Source: JBPRGG01 sp051418075
Lineage (GTDB): Bacteria; Bacteroidota; Bacteroidia; Cytophagales; Cyclobacteriaceae
NCBI GenBank assembly: GCA_051418075.1
Contig: JBPRGG010000029.1
Coordinates: 124,001 to 188,000 of the forward strand
Direction of reading: 5' to 3'
Length of the DNA stretch: 64,000 nt
Shown: positions 1 to 8,640 of the stretch, piece by piece
Layout: every line of letters begins with the position of its first letter
Position numbering within the stretch: the stretch's first letter is position 1
The notes under the pieces: model-generated
The model's input: only the letters and a program-made list of their open reading frames with translations
The model's database searches: none
Told to the model about the DNA's origin: nothing
Made by a program: the position numbers and the translations under genes

Positions 1-62
1 TAAAACAGGAAGGGTATAGTTGGTTGTTAATGCATCCCATTTAAAACAGGCAAATACATTCA

Positions 63-167
63 TTAAGAATCTTTAAATAACTTTTCTATATATACTGAAA
101 TAGCAAACCCTGTTCCAATTGAGAAAACTGCTGAAATTAAAATAATTAAAGATAGATAAATAGCCAT
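63..167 (-). CDS. possible 34-residue single-span membrane peptide
   Basis: A short open frame starting MAIYLSLIILISAVF and ending EKLFKDS would encode one hydrophobic helix with a short charged tail. I see no good ribosome binding site and no recognisable family; it does not carry the tail expected of a CcoS-type cytochrome oxidase assembly peptide. It could be the first gene of a leftward unit leaving the window, or chance. Low confidence. Confidence 0.2.
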   Translation of the reverse strand: MAIYLSLIILISAVFSIGTGFAISVYIEKLFKDS

Positions 168-389
168 AACATTTATTTTTGGTACAATAATAAATCAAAT
201 ATAGAGGTTGACATTCTTAATTACACATCTGAAATTCTATAGACTTGCCTGCGTAAGATTTTTCTAAATTTATATAATTATTCTTGGAGTACTAGTTTAT
301 GAGTATTAAAAAAATATTAAATTTTGAAGTTTTCTTTAAAACATCAAAATTAATATTGAAAAAATAAAAAAATTAAATAAAAGGAATAT
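168..389. other. AT-rich intergenic stretch
   Basis: About 220 bases between the possible small peptide and the end of the kdsC-like gene (nearly 390 bases if that peptide is not real). It is very AT-rich with several A/T runs. I see no clear hairpin terminator and no coding potential. Confidence 0.6.
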
Positions 390-878
390 TTACAGAATGG
401 GGAAATATTTGTCTACAAATTCACGAAAACAACCTTCACCTCCTTTTTTATTCAATATTACATCAGCCGTTTGTTGAATAATCTCTACTGCATCTGAAGG
501 GCAGGCTGCCAATCCTACCAGTTCCATTACACCTTTATCATTTATATCATCACCAATGAAGGCTATTTCATCATAATTTAGGTTCAGCTCTTTGCGCCAT
601 TTTTCCAGGACTTCAGTTTTAAGTTCATTTCCCACATAATAGAATTGAACTCCCAGCATCTCCGCTCGCTTAATGACCATGTTTTTACTATGACTGGCAC
701 TTATAATTCCTACTTTATACCCTTGCTGAATCAGGATTTTCATAGCCATACCATCTTTGGCATTGAACTTTTTAAATTCGTCTCCTGATTCTGTGATATA
801 CATCCCGCCATCAGTCAGTGTACCATCTACATCAGCCACAATCAGTTTAATTTTATCTTTGAAACTTTGATTTAACAT
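390..878 (-). CDS. kdsC: KdsC-like HAD phosphatase (3-deoxy-D-manno-octulosonate 8-phosphate phosphatase)
   Basis: Predicted cytoplasmic HAD-superfamily phosphatase that releases phosphate from Kdo-8-phosphate during lipopolysaccharide inner-core synthesis. Visible motifs are the nucleophile loop DVDGTLTDG (residues 16-24), FNAKDGMA (38-45) and the acidic motif FIGDDIND (107-114), followed by the glycine-rich C-terminal tail typical of KdsC. It has 162 residues, the usual small cap-less size. The frame stays open upstream to 1025, but that part overlaps the DAHP synthase gene; the ATG at 878 gives the family N-terminus and leaves 4 nt after the upstream stop. The usual TGR/SGR turn after motif II reads ISASHS here, so the exact sugar-acid substrate is less certain. 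It is the third gene of an apparent operon with the Rpe-CBS fusion and DAHP synthase. Confidence 0.85.
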   Translation of the reverse strand: MLNQSFKDKIKLIVADVDGTLTDGGMYITESGDEFKKFNAKDGMAMKILIQQGYKVGIISASHSKNMVIKRAEMLGVQFYYVGNELKTEVLEKWRKELNLNYDEIAFIGDDINDKGVMELVGLAACPSDAVEIIQQTADVILNKKGGEGCFREFVDKYFPIL

Positions 879-882
879 GGTT

Positions 883-1881
883 TTAAACAATTTTTTTCCC
901 AATTGCTTGAGCAACAGGAGGTAAGGAATGATATAATGAGGTAAATTGCTGATGATCCAGTTGTTGGGAAGCATCAGATTTTGCCACAGTCGGATCAGGG
1001 TGGGTTTCAATGAGCAACCCGTCAACTCCCATAGCCAGGCAAGCCCGGGTTAAATCAGCTACACCATAAGCCCATCCCATAGCATGACTGGGATCCAGTA
1101 CTACTGGTAAATTAGTATATTCTTTCAAATAGGCTACACCACATAGATCAAGGGTAAACCTGGTTTTGGTTTCAAAGGTTCGGATCCCTCTTTCACAGAG
1201 TACCACCTGTTCGTTTCCTCCCGACATGATGAATTCAGCGCTTTGCACAAATTCCTGCAATGTAGAACCAAACCCTCTTTTTAGAAGAATCGGTTTGCCT
1301 GCTTTGCCGCATTTTTTCAGTATACCATGATCATACATAGCCTTCGCCCCAATTTGTACAATATCAGCATAGGAAATTACCTGATCTACGTGAGAGGCAT
1401 CCCGTACCTCTGTAATGATCCTGAGGTTATATTTTTTTCGTATTTGATCCAATAGTTTCAATCCTTCCAACCCTAAGCCCTGAAAAGTATATGGCGAGGT
1501 GCGTGGTTTAAAACAACCGGCCCGTAATATCTTGAGATCAAACTGTTTCAGCAATTCGGCGCTGCTGGTAATCTGTTCTTCAGATTCCACTGAGCAGGGG
1601 CCCGTTATGACTGCCGTATGATTGGTGCCTCCTCCAATGGCATAAGGACCTAAATTAATCTGTCGGGTTTTGTTTTGATATTCTCTGCTGGCCAGTTGAA
1701 TATCAGATTTCATAGCAAAATAAGCCACGCTATAAGGTGTCAATGCTTCTGGTAACTCCTTGATCTTTGAAGAAAGGATCAGCACATAATAATCTGGTTT
1801 CTCAAAAAAAGCAGCCTGATGTGTGCTGGCCAGTTCTTCAGCTTTTTCCTTAGTTAGTTCTTTTTTTAAATGAATGATCAT
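883..1881 (-). CDS. aroF: 3-deoxy-7-phosphoheptulonate (DAHP) synthase, type I-beta
   Basis: Condenses phosphoenolpyruvate with erythrose-4-phosphate, the first step of the shikimate pathway, in the cytoplasm. The 332 residues split into an N-terminal ferredoxin-like regulatory-type domain (about 1-75) and a TIM barrel. Motifs: GPCSVES (94-100), AGCFKPRTSPY (121-131), QIGAKAMYD (176-184), KRGFGST (201-207), DPSHAMG (263-269) and IETHPDP (291-297). KPRTSPYxFQGLG separates it from its relative KdsA. The start overlaps the last 4 nt of the upstream Rpe-CBS gene (ATGA), which points to translational coupling. The N-terminal domain resembles the feedback-sensing domain of Thermotoga-type enzymes, so allosteric control is likely (inference). 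The symbol is assigned by family; aroA/aroG names are also used for this type. Confidence 0.92.
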   Translation of the reverse strand: MIIHLKKELTKEKAEELASTHQAAFFEKPDYYVLILSSKIKELPEALTPYSVAYFAMKSDIQLASREYQNKTRQINLGPYAIGGGTNHTAVITGPCSVESEEQITSSAELLKQFDLKILRAGCFKPRTSPYTFQGLGLEGLKLLDQIRKKYNLRIITEVRDASHVDQVISYADIVQIGAKAMYDHGILKKCGKAGKPILLKRGFGSTLQEFVQSAEFIMSGGNEQVVLCERGIRTFETKTRFTLDLCGVAYLKEYTNLPVVLDPSHAMGWAYGVADLTRACLAMGVDGLLIETHPDPTVAKSDASQQLDHQQFTSLYHSLPPVAQAIGKKIV

Positions 1882-2885
1882 GATTCTCCCCTGATTAAAT
1901 TGAAAAATGTAATAGCACCTTTAAGTTGATTTTTTGCATTTACTACCGGCAAAAAGGATATGATAAATTTTTTACTTTTAATTAATCTAAGCATGTCAGT
2001 GATAGTAGCATTCTGATCCAGACTTACCGGATTTTGATTAATGATATCATCTATCCTGGTTTGGTTAAGGTCTTGCAGATTTTTAATAAGGCCTTTCCTC
2101 ACATCGGCATTACTGGAGAGGCCTCGCAGGGTGTGGAACTGGTCAATGTAAAATACAAATCCTAAATTGTACTTTTCGATGGTTTGTAAAACCTGAGGGA
2201 AAGTGGCCTGATCAATATCCAGTACGGGCAGATCAGTGAAGTCAATCATGAAATCCCTGATCTTGTAGTGTGATTTTACATCTTCAGTTTTTAGACTTAT
2301 GAGTGCAGCTCCGATGGAAAGGTTATTTAATAAAAAGGAACCACTTACTACAGAATGGACACCCATATTTCTTAAAATAAAGGATACTTCGTCATTTACA
2401 CCTCCATCCACATGAATTTTCTTTTCTGGCCAATTATTTCGAAACTTCCTGATTTTCTGAAAATTTTCTTTTTGGAACAGTCCGCCACTTTGACCAGGTA
2501 TAGTAGTCATCAACAGAATAAAATTAAATTGATCCTCATATTCAGAAAAAACCTCAATGGACGTATCTGATACAATGGCAAGGCCATATTGGGTTTTTTG
2601 CTGCCGGGGAATATTGATTTTATGTTTAAGGTTTTCATATTGTATCTGGACATACTCAATTTCCAGTTCTTCAATCAGTGCATAATATTTTTCTGGTTGA
2701 TCTGAAATAATGTGCAGGTCAATAGGAGTGGAACTTATTTGCCTGATCCGGCGGATGTCATCCATTACAGACAAATCATCATTACTATCAATATGATAAG
2801 AATCTATGCTGTATCTGTCTAATTCTTGAACCAGTTCCTCCAGGGATTTTTCTTTGTTGGAGTATAGCGAGGCTGAAATCTTCAT
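1878..2885 (-). CDS. ribulose-phosphate 3-epimerase-like domain fused to a CBS pair
   Basis: 335 residues in two parts. Residues 1-205 look like a ribulose-phosphate 3-epimerase (Rpe) TIM barrel: YHIDSND at 30-36, DLHIISDQPEKY at 56-67, a phosphate/loop motif MTTIPGQSGG at 126-135 and HVDGGVN at 158-164. The positions of the Rpe metal ligands appear kept (H31, D33, H58, D160), so it may be catalytic. Residues about 205-335 read as two CBS motifs, the first with LGFVFYIDQFHTLRGL and VRKGL, similar in style to the CBS tail of KdsD/KpsF arabinose-5-phosphate isomerases. It heads an operon with DAHP synthase (4-nt overlap) and a KdsC-like phosphatase. Inference: a pentose-phosphate enzyme or sensor whose CBS pair binds a nucleotide and tunes flow toward aromatic or Kdo synthesis. 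Function not established. Confidence 0.7.
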   Translation of the reverse strand: MKISASLYSNKEKSLEELVQELDRYSIDSYHIDSNDDLSVMDDIRRIRQISSTPIDLHIISDQPEKYYALIEELEIEYVQIQYENLKHKINIPRQQKTQYGLAIVSDTSIEVFSEYEDQFNFILLMTTIPGQSGGLFQKENFQKIRKFRNNWPEKKIHVDGGVNDEVSFILRNMGVHSVVSGSFLLNNLSIGAALISLKTEDVKSHYKIRDFMIDFTDLPVLDIDQATFPQVLQTIEKYNLGFVFYIDQFHTLRGLSSNADVRKGLIKNLQDLNQTRIDDIINQNPVSLDQNATITDMLRLIKSKKFIISFLPVVNAKNQLKGAITFFNLIRGES

Positions 2886-2978
2886 GCTTTAATACCTTCA
2901 AAAAGTAAGGCTGCAAATTAACAGCAAATTATCAATTCCGACCAGCAATTTGAAGAATAATTGCATTGATTAACCTTA

Positions 2979-4271
2979 TTAAAGGGTTCTGGAATCATCA
3001 AAATGCTCCAGATAATCGGAAACCCTTTTTACAAAAATTCCTCCCAATGCCCCATCTATCACCCGATGGTCATAGGAATGAGCCAGAATCATTTTTTTCC
3101 TGATCCCAATAGTATCTCCCTGGGCAGTCTCAATAACTGCCGGTTTTTTAATTATAGCCCCAAATGCCATAATACCTACCTGAGGTTGTAAAATGATGGG
3201 GGTGCCGGTGAGATTGCCAAAAGTTCCTATATTAGTGATTGAATAGGTGCCACCGGTTAATTCCTCCGGCTTTAGCTGGTTTTGACGGGCTCTCAAGGCC
3301 AAATCATTCACTTTTCGAACCAACCCGATCAGGTTAAGCTGGTCTGCTTCATGTATCACCGGCACAATTAAGTTCCCATTAGGCAATGCTACAGCCATAC
3401 CAATATTGATGGCTTTCTTTTTGATGATCTTGTCACCATCTACTGATACATTTACCATTGGATAATCCTTTAAGGCCTTAATTACTGCTTCGATGAAAAT
3501 AGGCGTGAGTGTGATCTTCTGGCCTTCCTTTTTATGAAATTCATCCTTGATCTTTTCCCGCCAATTGGTCAAAACAGTTAAATCAGCTTCCATAAAAGAT
3601 GTAACATGAGCCGATATTTTTTTTGAAGTTACCATTCTTTCTGATATCATCTGACGCATTCGATCCATTTGGATGATCTCGTCGGCTGGTTTAATATCCG
3701 GTTGAGGAGAATGATTATGGTTAAAATTGTTTTGATAAGCGGGGTAGGCTTCTTTATGCTTTCTTTGTTTTACATAGGCCAGCATATCGTTTTTTGTTAC
3801 CCGGTTTTCTTTACCGGTTCCTGGTATTTGCTCCAGTTCTTCTGGGGAAATATTCTCCTGCCTGGCAATATTTTTTACCAGGGGAGAGTAAAACCGGGTG
3901 GGGGCAGTTGTTTGCTGGGTTTTTATAGCCGGTTTCACTTCTGCCGTAGCTATAGGTATCTCTTCGGAAGCAGGCTCAGAGAGTTTAGTTTCGGTATCAT
4001 CAAGTAAATCATCCGGATCTATATTTGTTTCATCCGATTCTATCACTGCGATAGGCTTACCAATGGCTACTACATCACCTTTTTGGGCCAGTTTCTCTTT
4101 TAAGATACCTGCATATGGCGATGGAACCTCTGTGTCTACTTTATCGGTAGCTACTTCTACCAGGGGATCTTCAGCAGTAATTTTATCGCCTTCTTCTTTT
4201 AACCAACCTAACACAGTAGCTTCCATTATGCTTTCGCCCATTGAGGGTAGAACTATTTCGATCAAAGCCAT
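2979..4271 (-). CDS. 2-oxoacid dehydrogenase E2 component (dihydrolipoamide acyltransferase)
   Basis: Core subunit of a pyruvate/branched-chain/2-oxoglutarate dehydrogenase complex; passes an acyl group from lipoyl-lysine to CoA. Domains over 430 residues: lipoyl domain 1-80 with the modified lysine K44 in ATDKVD; an acidic and Pro/Ala-rich linker; E3-binding domain about 128-167 (SPLVKNIARQ...); a second linker rich in Asn/His; catalytic domain 200-430 ending with HSYDHRVIDG (active H402, D406). The frame is open upstream to 4346, but the ATG at 4271 gives the canonical MALIEIVLPSMGES start. E1 and E3 are not in the window, so the 2-oxoacid specificity cannot be set from context. cinA lies 97 nt upstream on the same strand. 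Confidence 0.92.
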   Translation of the reverse strand: MALIEIVLPSMGESIMEATVLGWLKEEGDKITAEDPLVEVATDKVDTEVPSPYAGILKEKLAQKGDVVAIGKPIAVIESDETNIDPDDLLDDTETKLSEPASEEIPIATAEVKPAIKTQQTTAPTRFYSPLVKNIARQENISPEELEQIPGTGKENRVTKNDMLAYVKQRKHKEAYPAYQNNFNHNHSPQPDIKPADEIIQMDRMRQMISERMVTSKKISAHVTSFMEADLTVLTNWREKIKDEFHKKEGQKITLTPIFIEAVIKALKDYPMVNVSVDGDKIIKKKAINIGMAVALPNGNLIVPVIHEADQLNLIGLVRKVNDLALRARQNQLKPEELTGGTYSITNIGTFGNLTGTPIILQPQVGIMAFGAIIKKPAVIETAQGDTIGIRKKMILAHSYDHRVIDGALGGIFVKRVSDYLEHFDDSRTL

Positions 4272-4367
4272 TTTTGTAAAATTATGTTCTGATTTTTGTC
4301 TAAAAAAATTATTGTACGGAAATATATTCCTTGTTTGGCAATCCACACTTATACAAATTTAACATTT

Positions 4368-5630
4368 TCAAGCTTTTTTGCCATTATTTTTCAATCTTTG
4401 ACGCATCAGATTCAGGATTCTGATAGCACTTTGTTTGATATTTAAAACTCTGTCTTTTCCCAGGGAAAGCTTTTCAGTACTCACACCCTGGTGGTCTGCC
4501 ATTGCAATCCAAACTGTACCTACTGGTTTATCCGGAGTGCCCCCTCCTGGCCCTGCTATACCAGAACTGGCCAAACCAATGGCTGTTCCAAATTTTTGCC
4601 TGACCTGTTGGGCCATTTCAATTACTGTTTGCTCACTTACTGCGCCGAATTGCTCCAGAGTTTCCGGATTTACGCCTAAAAATTTAGATTTGATCTGGTT
4701 CTGATAGGGTATGATTCCCCCATAAAAATAATCTGAACTGCCCGGGATAGTGGTAATCAAATGGGCAATATAACCACCCGAGCAACTTTCTGCTACAGCC
4801 AAAGTTAGATTGTTATCCCTGAGCAGGTTACCGATGGCTTCCTCCAATCTAATGTTATCATATCCATAAATATATTCTCCGGCCAAAGTTTTCAGCTTTT
4901 CAATTTGTCGTGCTACTTCTAACTGCATTTGATCCATATCTTCACCAGTTGCGGTTAATCGTAGCTTTACCATACCCATGGAAGGTAGATAAGCCAGTCT
5001 GATGTGTTCAGGCAAACTATCTTCCCAGGATTTAATCATTTCAGACAACCATGACTCGCCAATACCTACTGTATTGATCATTTTATGATAGATCAAATCC
5101 GTTTGAAAATGATCCTGAAGCCGGGGTATGATATCATTCAGCATCATTTCCCTCATTTCATGAGGCACACCAGGCATTGATATAAAAACTTTATCTTCTT
5201 TCTCAAACCACATACCCGGAGCCGTACCATTTCTGTTTCTTATAATCTGGGCATTATCCGGTAGCAGGGCCTGCCTTTTATTTAATTCGGTTACTTCCTT
5301 TCCTTTGCTGGTCAGGAAATCTGTGACATCTTCCAGCGCTTGCTGGTTCATTTGCATTTCCACACCAAAGTAGCGGGCCATACAAGGTTTGGTCAGATCA
5401 TCATTGGTGGGTCCCAATCCGCCAGTGATCAGGATAAGACGTACCTTTTGCTCTGCTAATGCTAAGGCATCCATGATCTCAGTTTCATTGTCACCTACTG
5501 TAGTTTTTCTTAAAACCTTTATCCCGATCTTATTTAACTCACTACTGATCCAATGAGAATTGGTATCCAGGGTTTGTCCATAAAGAATTTCATCTCCGAT
5601 GGTTATGGTTTCAGCCAACAGGTTTTTCAT
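4368..5630 (-). CDS. cinA: CinA family nicotinamide-nucleotide amidohydrolase / competence-damage protein
   Basis: 420 residues, the full two-domain CinA length. The N-terminal MoaB/MogA-like domain (about 1-170; known in the family as an ADP-ribose pyrophosphatase domain) has TIGDEILYGQT at 10-19 and GGLGPTNDD at 70-78. The C-terminal PncC domain (about 265-415), which deamidates nicotinamide mononucleotide in pyridine nucleotide recycling, has AESCSGGY and the ASSGIAGPGGGTPDKPVG loop. Cytoplasmic. It stands alone between the E2 gene downstream (97-nt gap) and the divergent DUF4197 lipoprotein gene upstream. Nothing unusual is seen in the sequence. Confidence 0.93.
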   Translation of the reverse strand: MKNLLAETITIGDEILYGQTLDTNSHWISSELNKIGIKVLRKTTVGDNETEIMDALALAEQKVRLILITGGLGPTNDDLTKPCMARYFGVEMQMNQQALEDVTDFLTSKGKEVTELNKRQALLPDNAQIIRNRNGTAPGMWFEKEDKVFISMPGVPHEMREMMLNDIIPRLQDHFQTDLIYHKMINTVGIGESWLSEMIKSWEDSLPEHIRLAYLPSMGMVKLRLTATGEDMDQMQLEVARQIEKLKTLAGEYIYGYDNIRLEEAIGNLLRDNNLTLAVAESCSGGYIAHLITTIPGSSDYFYGGIIPYQNQIKSKFLGVNPETLEQFGAVSEQTVIEMAQQVRQKFGTAIGLASSGIAGPGGGTPDKPVGTVWIAMADHQGVSTEKLSLGKDRVLNIKQSAIRILNLMRQRLKNNGKKA

Positions 5631-5736
5631 TATATTTCTGCTTGATATATGTTATTGGTATTGTTTGGCAATATTATTGTAATTATATTCAAAATTATAT
5701 GATCGCTTTACTTTAATTATGTTAAAATAAATTTAT

Positions 5737-6456
5737 ATGAAAAAGTTTACCCTGATATCCTTTCCTTTATTAATTTCTCTTATTTTTTATGGCTGTTCCA
5801 GCAGTCAGATCTCAAAGACAATAGGAGATATCTTGAAGGAAGGTTCTCTCTCCACCGAAGAAGTAGCTATGGGATTGAAACAAGCCCTGGAAAAAGGTAC
5901 TGTAAAAGGTGCTCAATCAGCTTCCCGGACTGATGGCTACTTCAAAAATCCTAAAATCAGGATACCTTTACCTCCGGAAATGCTTAAAGTAGAAAGTAAA
6001 CTAAGGCAGATTGGGCTGGGAAATCAGGTAGATCGCTTTGTGTTGAATTTAAATCGAGCCGCTGAACAGGCAGCCGATGAAGCCAAACCCATATTTATAG
6101 ATGCGATTAAAGCTATGACCATACAGGATGCCTGGAACATATTGAAAGGAGAACAGGATGCTGCCACTCAATACCTGAGACGTACTACCTATAATCAGCT
6201 GTATGATAAATTCAACCCAATTGTAGAGCGAACCCTGGAAAAGGTAAATGTGACCAGGTACTATAACGATGTGGCTAATATTTATAACAGGGTTCCTGGT
6301 GTCAACAAGATAAATGATGATCTGGAGCAATTTGCCACCCAGAAAGCGATTGATGGTTTGTTTACCTTGATAGCAGAGGAGGAGGCTAATATCAGAGAAA
6401 ATCCGGCAGCCAGAACTACCGAATTATTGAAAAAAGTTTTTGCCCAGGCAGACTAA
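5737..6456 (+). CDS. DUF4197 family lipoprotein
   Basis: 239 residues. Signal peptide with lipobox IFYGC (C at residue 20), so likely anchored to the periplasmic face of a membrane. The mature part matches the DUF4197 pattern: GLKQALEKGTVKGAQ, DGYFKNPKIRIPLPPEML, NRAAEQAADEAKPIF, YLRRTTYNQL, and a C-terminus with KAIDGLFTLIAEEEANIR and ARTTELLKKVF. The family is widespread in Bacteroidota and Proteobacteria with no assigned function; it is all-alpha by composition. Its stop is immediately followed by the stop of the convergent hldD gene, without a spacer. Confidence 0.88.
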   Translation: MKKFTLISFPLLISLIFYGCSSSQISKTIGDILKEGSLSTEEVAMGLKQALEKGTVKGAQSASRTDGYFKNPKIRIPLPPEMLKVESKLRQIGLGNQVDRFVLNLNRAAEQAADEAKPIFIDAIKAMTIQDAWNILKGEQDAATQYLRRTTYNQLYDKFNPIVERTLEKVNVTRYYNDVANIYNRVPGVNKINDDLEQFATQKAIDGLFTLIAEEEANIRENPAARTTELLKKVFAQAD

Positions 6457-7422
6457 CTAATAATAGGATCCGGCACTTAAATAGTTTTTGATGTAGTCCA
6501 AAATTCCGTCTTCCAGGCTGAAGAAAGGTTTTTGGTATCCAAGACCTTTTAATTTATTCATTTCAGCCTGGGTAAAATATTGATATTTGTCCCTGATATC
6601 CTGTGGTGTATCAACAAATGAGATTTTTTCCGTTAATTCCAAAGCATGAAAGACAGCCCTGGTCAGATCTATAAAGGTGCGGGCTTTACCAGTGCCTAAG
6701 TTATATATACCGGGGGCTTTTCGATGGTGCATCAGGAAATAACAAACCTCAGCCACATCTTTTACATAGATGAAATCTCTTTTTTGCTCACCATCATTAA
6801 AATCAGGATGGTGTGAACGAAATAATTTCATTGCCCCGGTTTGCTTTATCTGGTTAAAAGCATGCCAGATTACGGAAGCCATCCTCCCTTTGTGGTATTC
6901 GTTGGGTCCGTACACATTAAAAAATTTCAAGCCAGCCCAGTAGAAAGGTTTATTTTCTTGCTGAAGCGCCCATTTATCAAATTCATTTTTTGAGGCACCG
7001 TATGGATTAAGCGGAGTCAGTTGATCAAGGTTTTGTTCGTCGTCGGCATATCCGTTTTCTCCCATGCCATAGGTGGCTGCAGATGAGGCATAGATCAGAG
7101 GTATCTGGTATTCCACGCACTTACGCCATATCTGTTGGGAATAATTCACATTGAGCTTTTCGAAAATCTCCCAATCAAATTCTGTGGTATCCGTACGGGC
7201 ACCGATGTGAAAGATAAATTCAACCAATTCATAATGTTGATCAAGCCAGGTGAAAAAATGATTACGGTCTACTTTTTCCTGTATCCTTTTATTTTCCAGG
7301 TTTTTAAGTTTTTCAGGATGAACAAATTCATCAACTGCTATTACAGCATTGAAATTTTCCTGATTTAACTTGCTGATCAGACAACTGCCAATAAAGCCAG
7401 CGGCTCCAGTTACTACGATCAT
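6457..7422 (-). CDS. hldD: ADP-L-glycero-D-manno-heptose 6-epimerase
   Basis: Converts ADP-D-glycero-D-manno-heptose to the L,D form used for the lipopolysaccharide inner core. 321-residue extended SDR: NADP-binding TGAAGFIGS (5-13), the family phrase FHIGARTDTTEFDWE (71-85), YASSAATYG (111-119) and the catalytic YGASK (Y141, K145). The start lies 2 nt after the lgt stop, so it is likely co-transcribed with lgt and rnc. Together with the nearby kdsC this implies a heptose/Kdo-containing LPS core. Confidence 0.93.
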   Translation of the reverse strand: MIVVTGAAGFIGSCLISKLNQENFNAVIAVDEFVHPEKLKNLENKRIQEKVDRNHFFTWLDQHYELVEFIFHIGARTDTTEFDWEIFEKLNVNYSQQIWRKCVEYQIPLIYASSAATYGMGENGYADDEQNLDQLTPLNPYGASKNEFDKWALQQENKPFYWAGLKFFNVYGPNEYHKGRMASVIWHAFNQIKQTGAMKLFRSHHPDFNDGEQKRDFIYVKDVAEVCYFLMHHRKAPGIYNLGTGKARTFIDLTRAVFHALELTEKISFVDTPQDIRDKYQYFTQAEMNKLKGLGYQKPFFSLEDGILDYIKNYLSAGSYY

Positions 7423-7424
7423 AA

Positions 7425-8597
7425 TTATAATTTTTTTGATCCAGATTCCCCTTCAGTGGTACCGGTTCTGGGTATTTTGTTCTTCTGGGAGTAGGCCAGA
7501 ATAAAGATCCCCGCTATTACCAATGGAATACTGAGCCATTGTCCCATATTTAAGGGGATCTGGTCCTCAAAGGCTACCTGATTTTCCTTTAAAAATTCAT
7601 ATACAAACCTCAAACCAAATAAAACCACTAAAAAGATACCAAATATCCGGCCAAGTGGGGTGTATTGTTTGGTTCTGGTCCAGAGAAAATAGAGAAAAAT
7701 AAACAGCAACAAGCTTGAAATAGATTCATATAATTGAGCCGGATGTCTGGGAATTCCCCAAACCCTAATAGAGGCTAAATAGTTGCCGCTACGTTGATCC
7801 AGGTTCATCTGAATTGGCTGCTCTTCATCCACTGTGATGAATTCACTAATGTATTCATAATTGGTGAAAATGTTCCTGATACGGGTATTGATAAATTGAC
7901 GGATATTATTTTCATCAAAATTACCTTCCACAAAGGTTAGTTTGAGGTCAATAGGGGCTAATCCGGCTGGGTGAGAAAGGGAGTCCTTACCGGGCTTTTC
8001 ATATGATAACTCCAGAATAGCGGGATTATCTTCAATGTATTCCTCGGCGTTCCATCCAAAAACCACACCATAATTACTATTGGTGGGTTTTCCCACAATT
8101 TCAGAATTCATAAAATTTCCCAATCTGATCAAACAGCCTGTTAAAGCCACCACGATCACAATACGATCTACCACCCACAAAAAGCTTTGACCTTCTCTCT
8201 TTTGTTTCCTGAACTCAAACTTCTTAAAAGTAATATGTATATGGTAATTACTATACAAATAAATGGCAGTGAGAATACCAATGGCAGCTCCATGACTGGC
8301 CAGTCCACCTTCCCAGATCTTTATAATTTTAAAAGGATCAGACAGGTACACATCAGGTTCATAAAATAAAACATGCCCCAAACGCGCTCCAATAATAGTA
8401 GCAATCACCATATAAATGGTAAGCGTCTCCACATCCTGTTCTGGTTTACCTTCCTTTTTATAGATATGAAACATGATTTGCTGGCTAATGATAAAACCAG
8501 TGGCAAAAAGTAAGCCGTACCACCTGATGGTAAGTCCGCCTATTGTAAAAATATCTGGGTTTGGAGACCAGATGATATAGTTTATCAAAGACATCAT
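7425..8597 (-). CDS. lgt: prolipoprotein diacylglyceryl transferase with a long insertion
   Basis: Inner-membrane enzyme that moves diacylglycerol from phosphatidylglycerol onto the lipobox cysteine of prolipoproteins. Recognised by RWYGLLFATGF (25-35), ARLGHVLFYEPD (71-82), GGLASHGAA with H102, RLGNFMNSEIVGKPT (158-172) and RHPAQLYES (284-292), in a multi-span membrane protein. At 390 residues it is about 100 longer than the E. coli enzyme; the extra part lies at about residues 181-278, between the RLGNF and RHPAQLYE motifs, and is hydrophilic, so probably periplasmic. The start may be the ATG at 8597 or the next codon. It follows rnc after 43 nt and precedes hldD by 2 nt. The window encodes several lipoproteins that would be its substrates. 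Confidence 0.93.
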   Translation of the reverse strand: MMSLINYIIWSPNPDIFTIGGLTIRWYGLLFATGFIISQQIMFHIYKKEGKPEQDVETLTIYMVIATIIGARLGHVLFYEPDVYLSDPFKIIKIWEGGLASHGAAIGILTAIYLYSNYHIHITFKKFEFRKQKREGQSFLWVVDRIVIVVALTGCLIRLGNFMNSEIVGKPTNSNYGVVFGWNAEEYIEDNPAILELSYEKPGKDSLSHPAGLAPIDLKLTFVEGNFDENNIRQFINTRIRNIFTNYEYISEFITVDEEQPIQMNLDQRSGNYLASIRVWGIPRHPAQLYESISSLLLFIFLYFLWTRTKQYTPLGRIFGIFLVVLFGLRFVYEFLKENQVAFEDQIPLNMGQWLSIPLVIAGIFILAYSQKNKIPRTGTTEGESGSKKL

Positions 8598-8640
8598 TTA
8601 CGAAAAATTAATTATGCTGCAAAAATAAGCTTTTTATTGG

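Noticed and set aside
883..1881. KdsA (Kdo-8-phosphate synthase) for the gene next to kdsC
   Set aside because: Motifs KPRTSPYTFQGLG and DPSHAMGW with the N-terminal regulatory-type domain fit DAHP synthase, not KdsA.
3898..4362. Long plus-strand frame opposite the E2 acyltransferase gene
   Set aside because: It is antisense to a well supported gene, and its translation has no family features.
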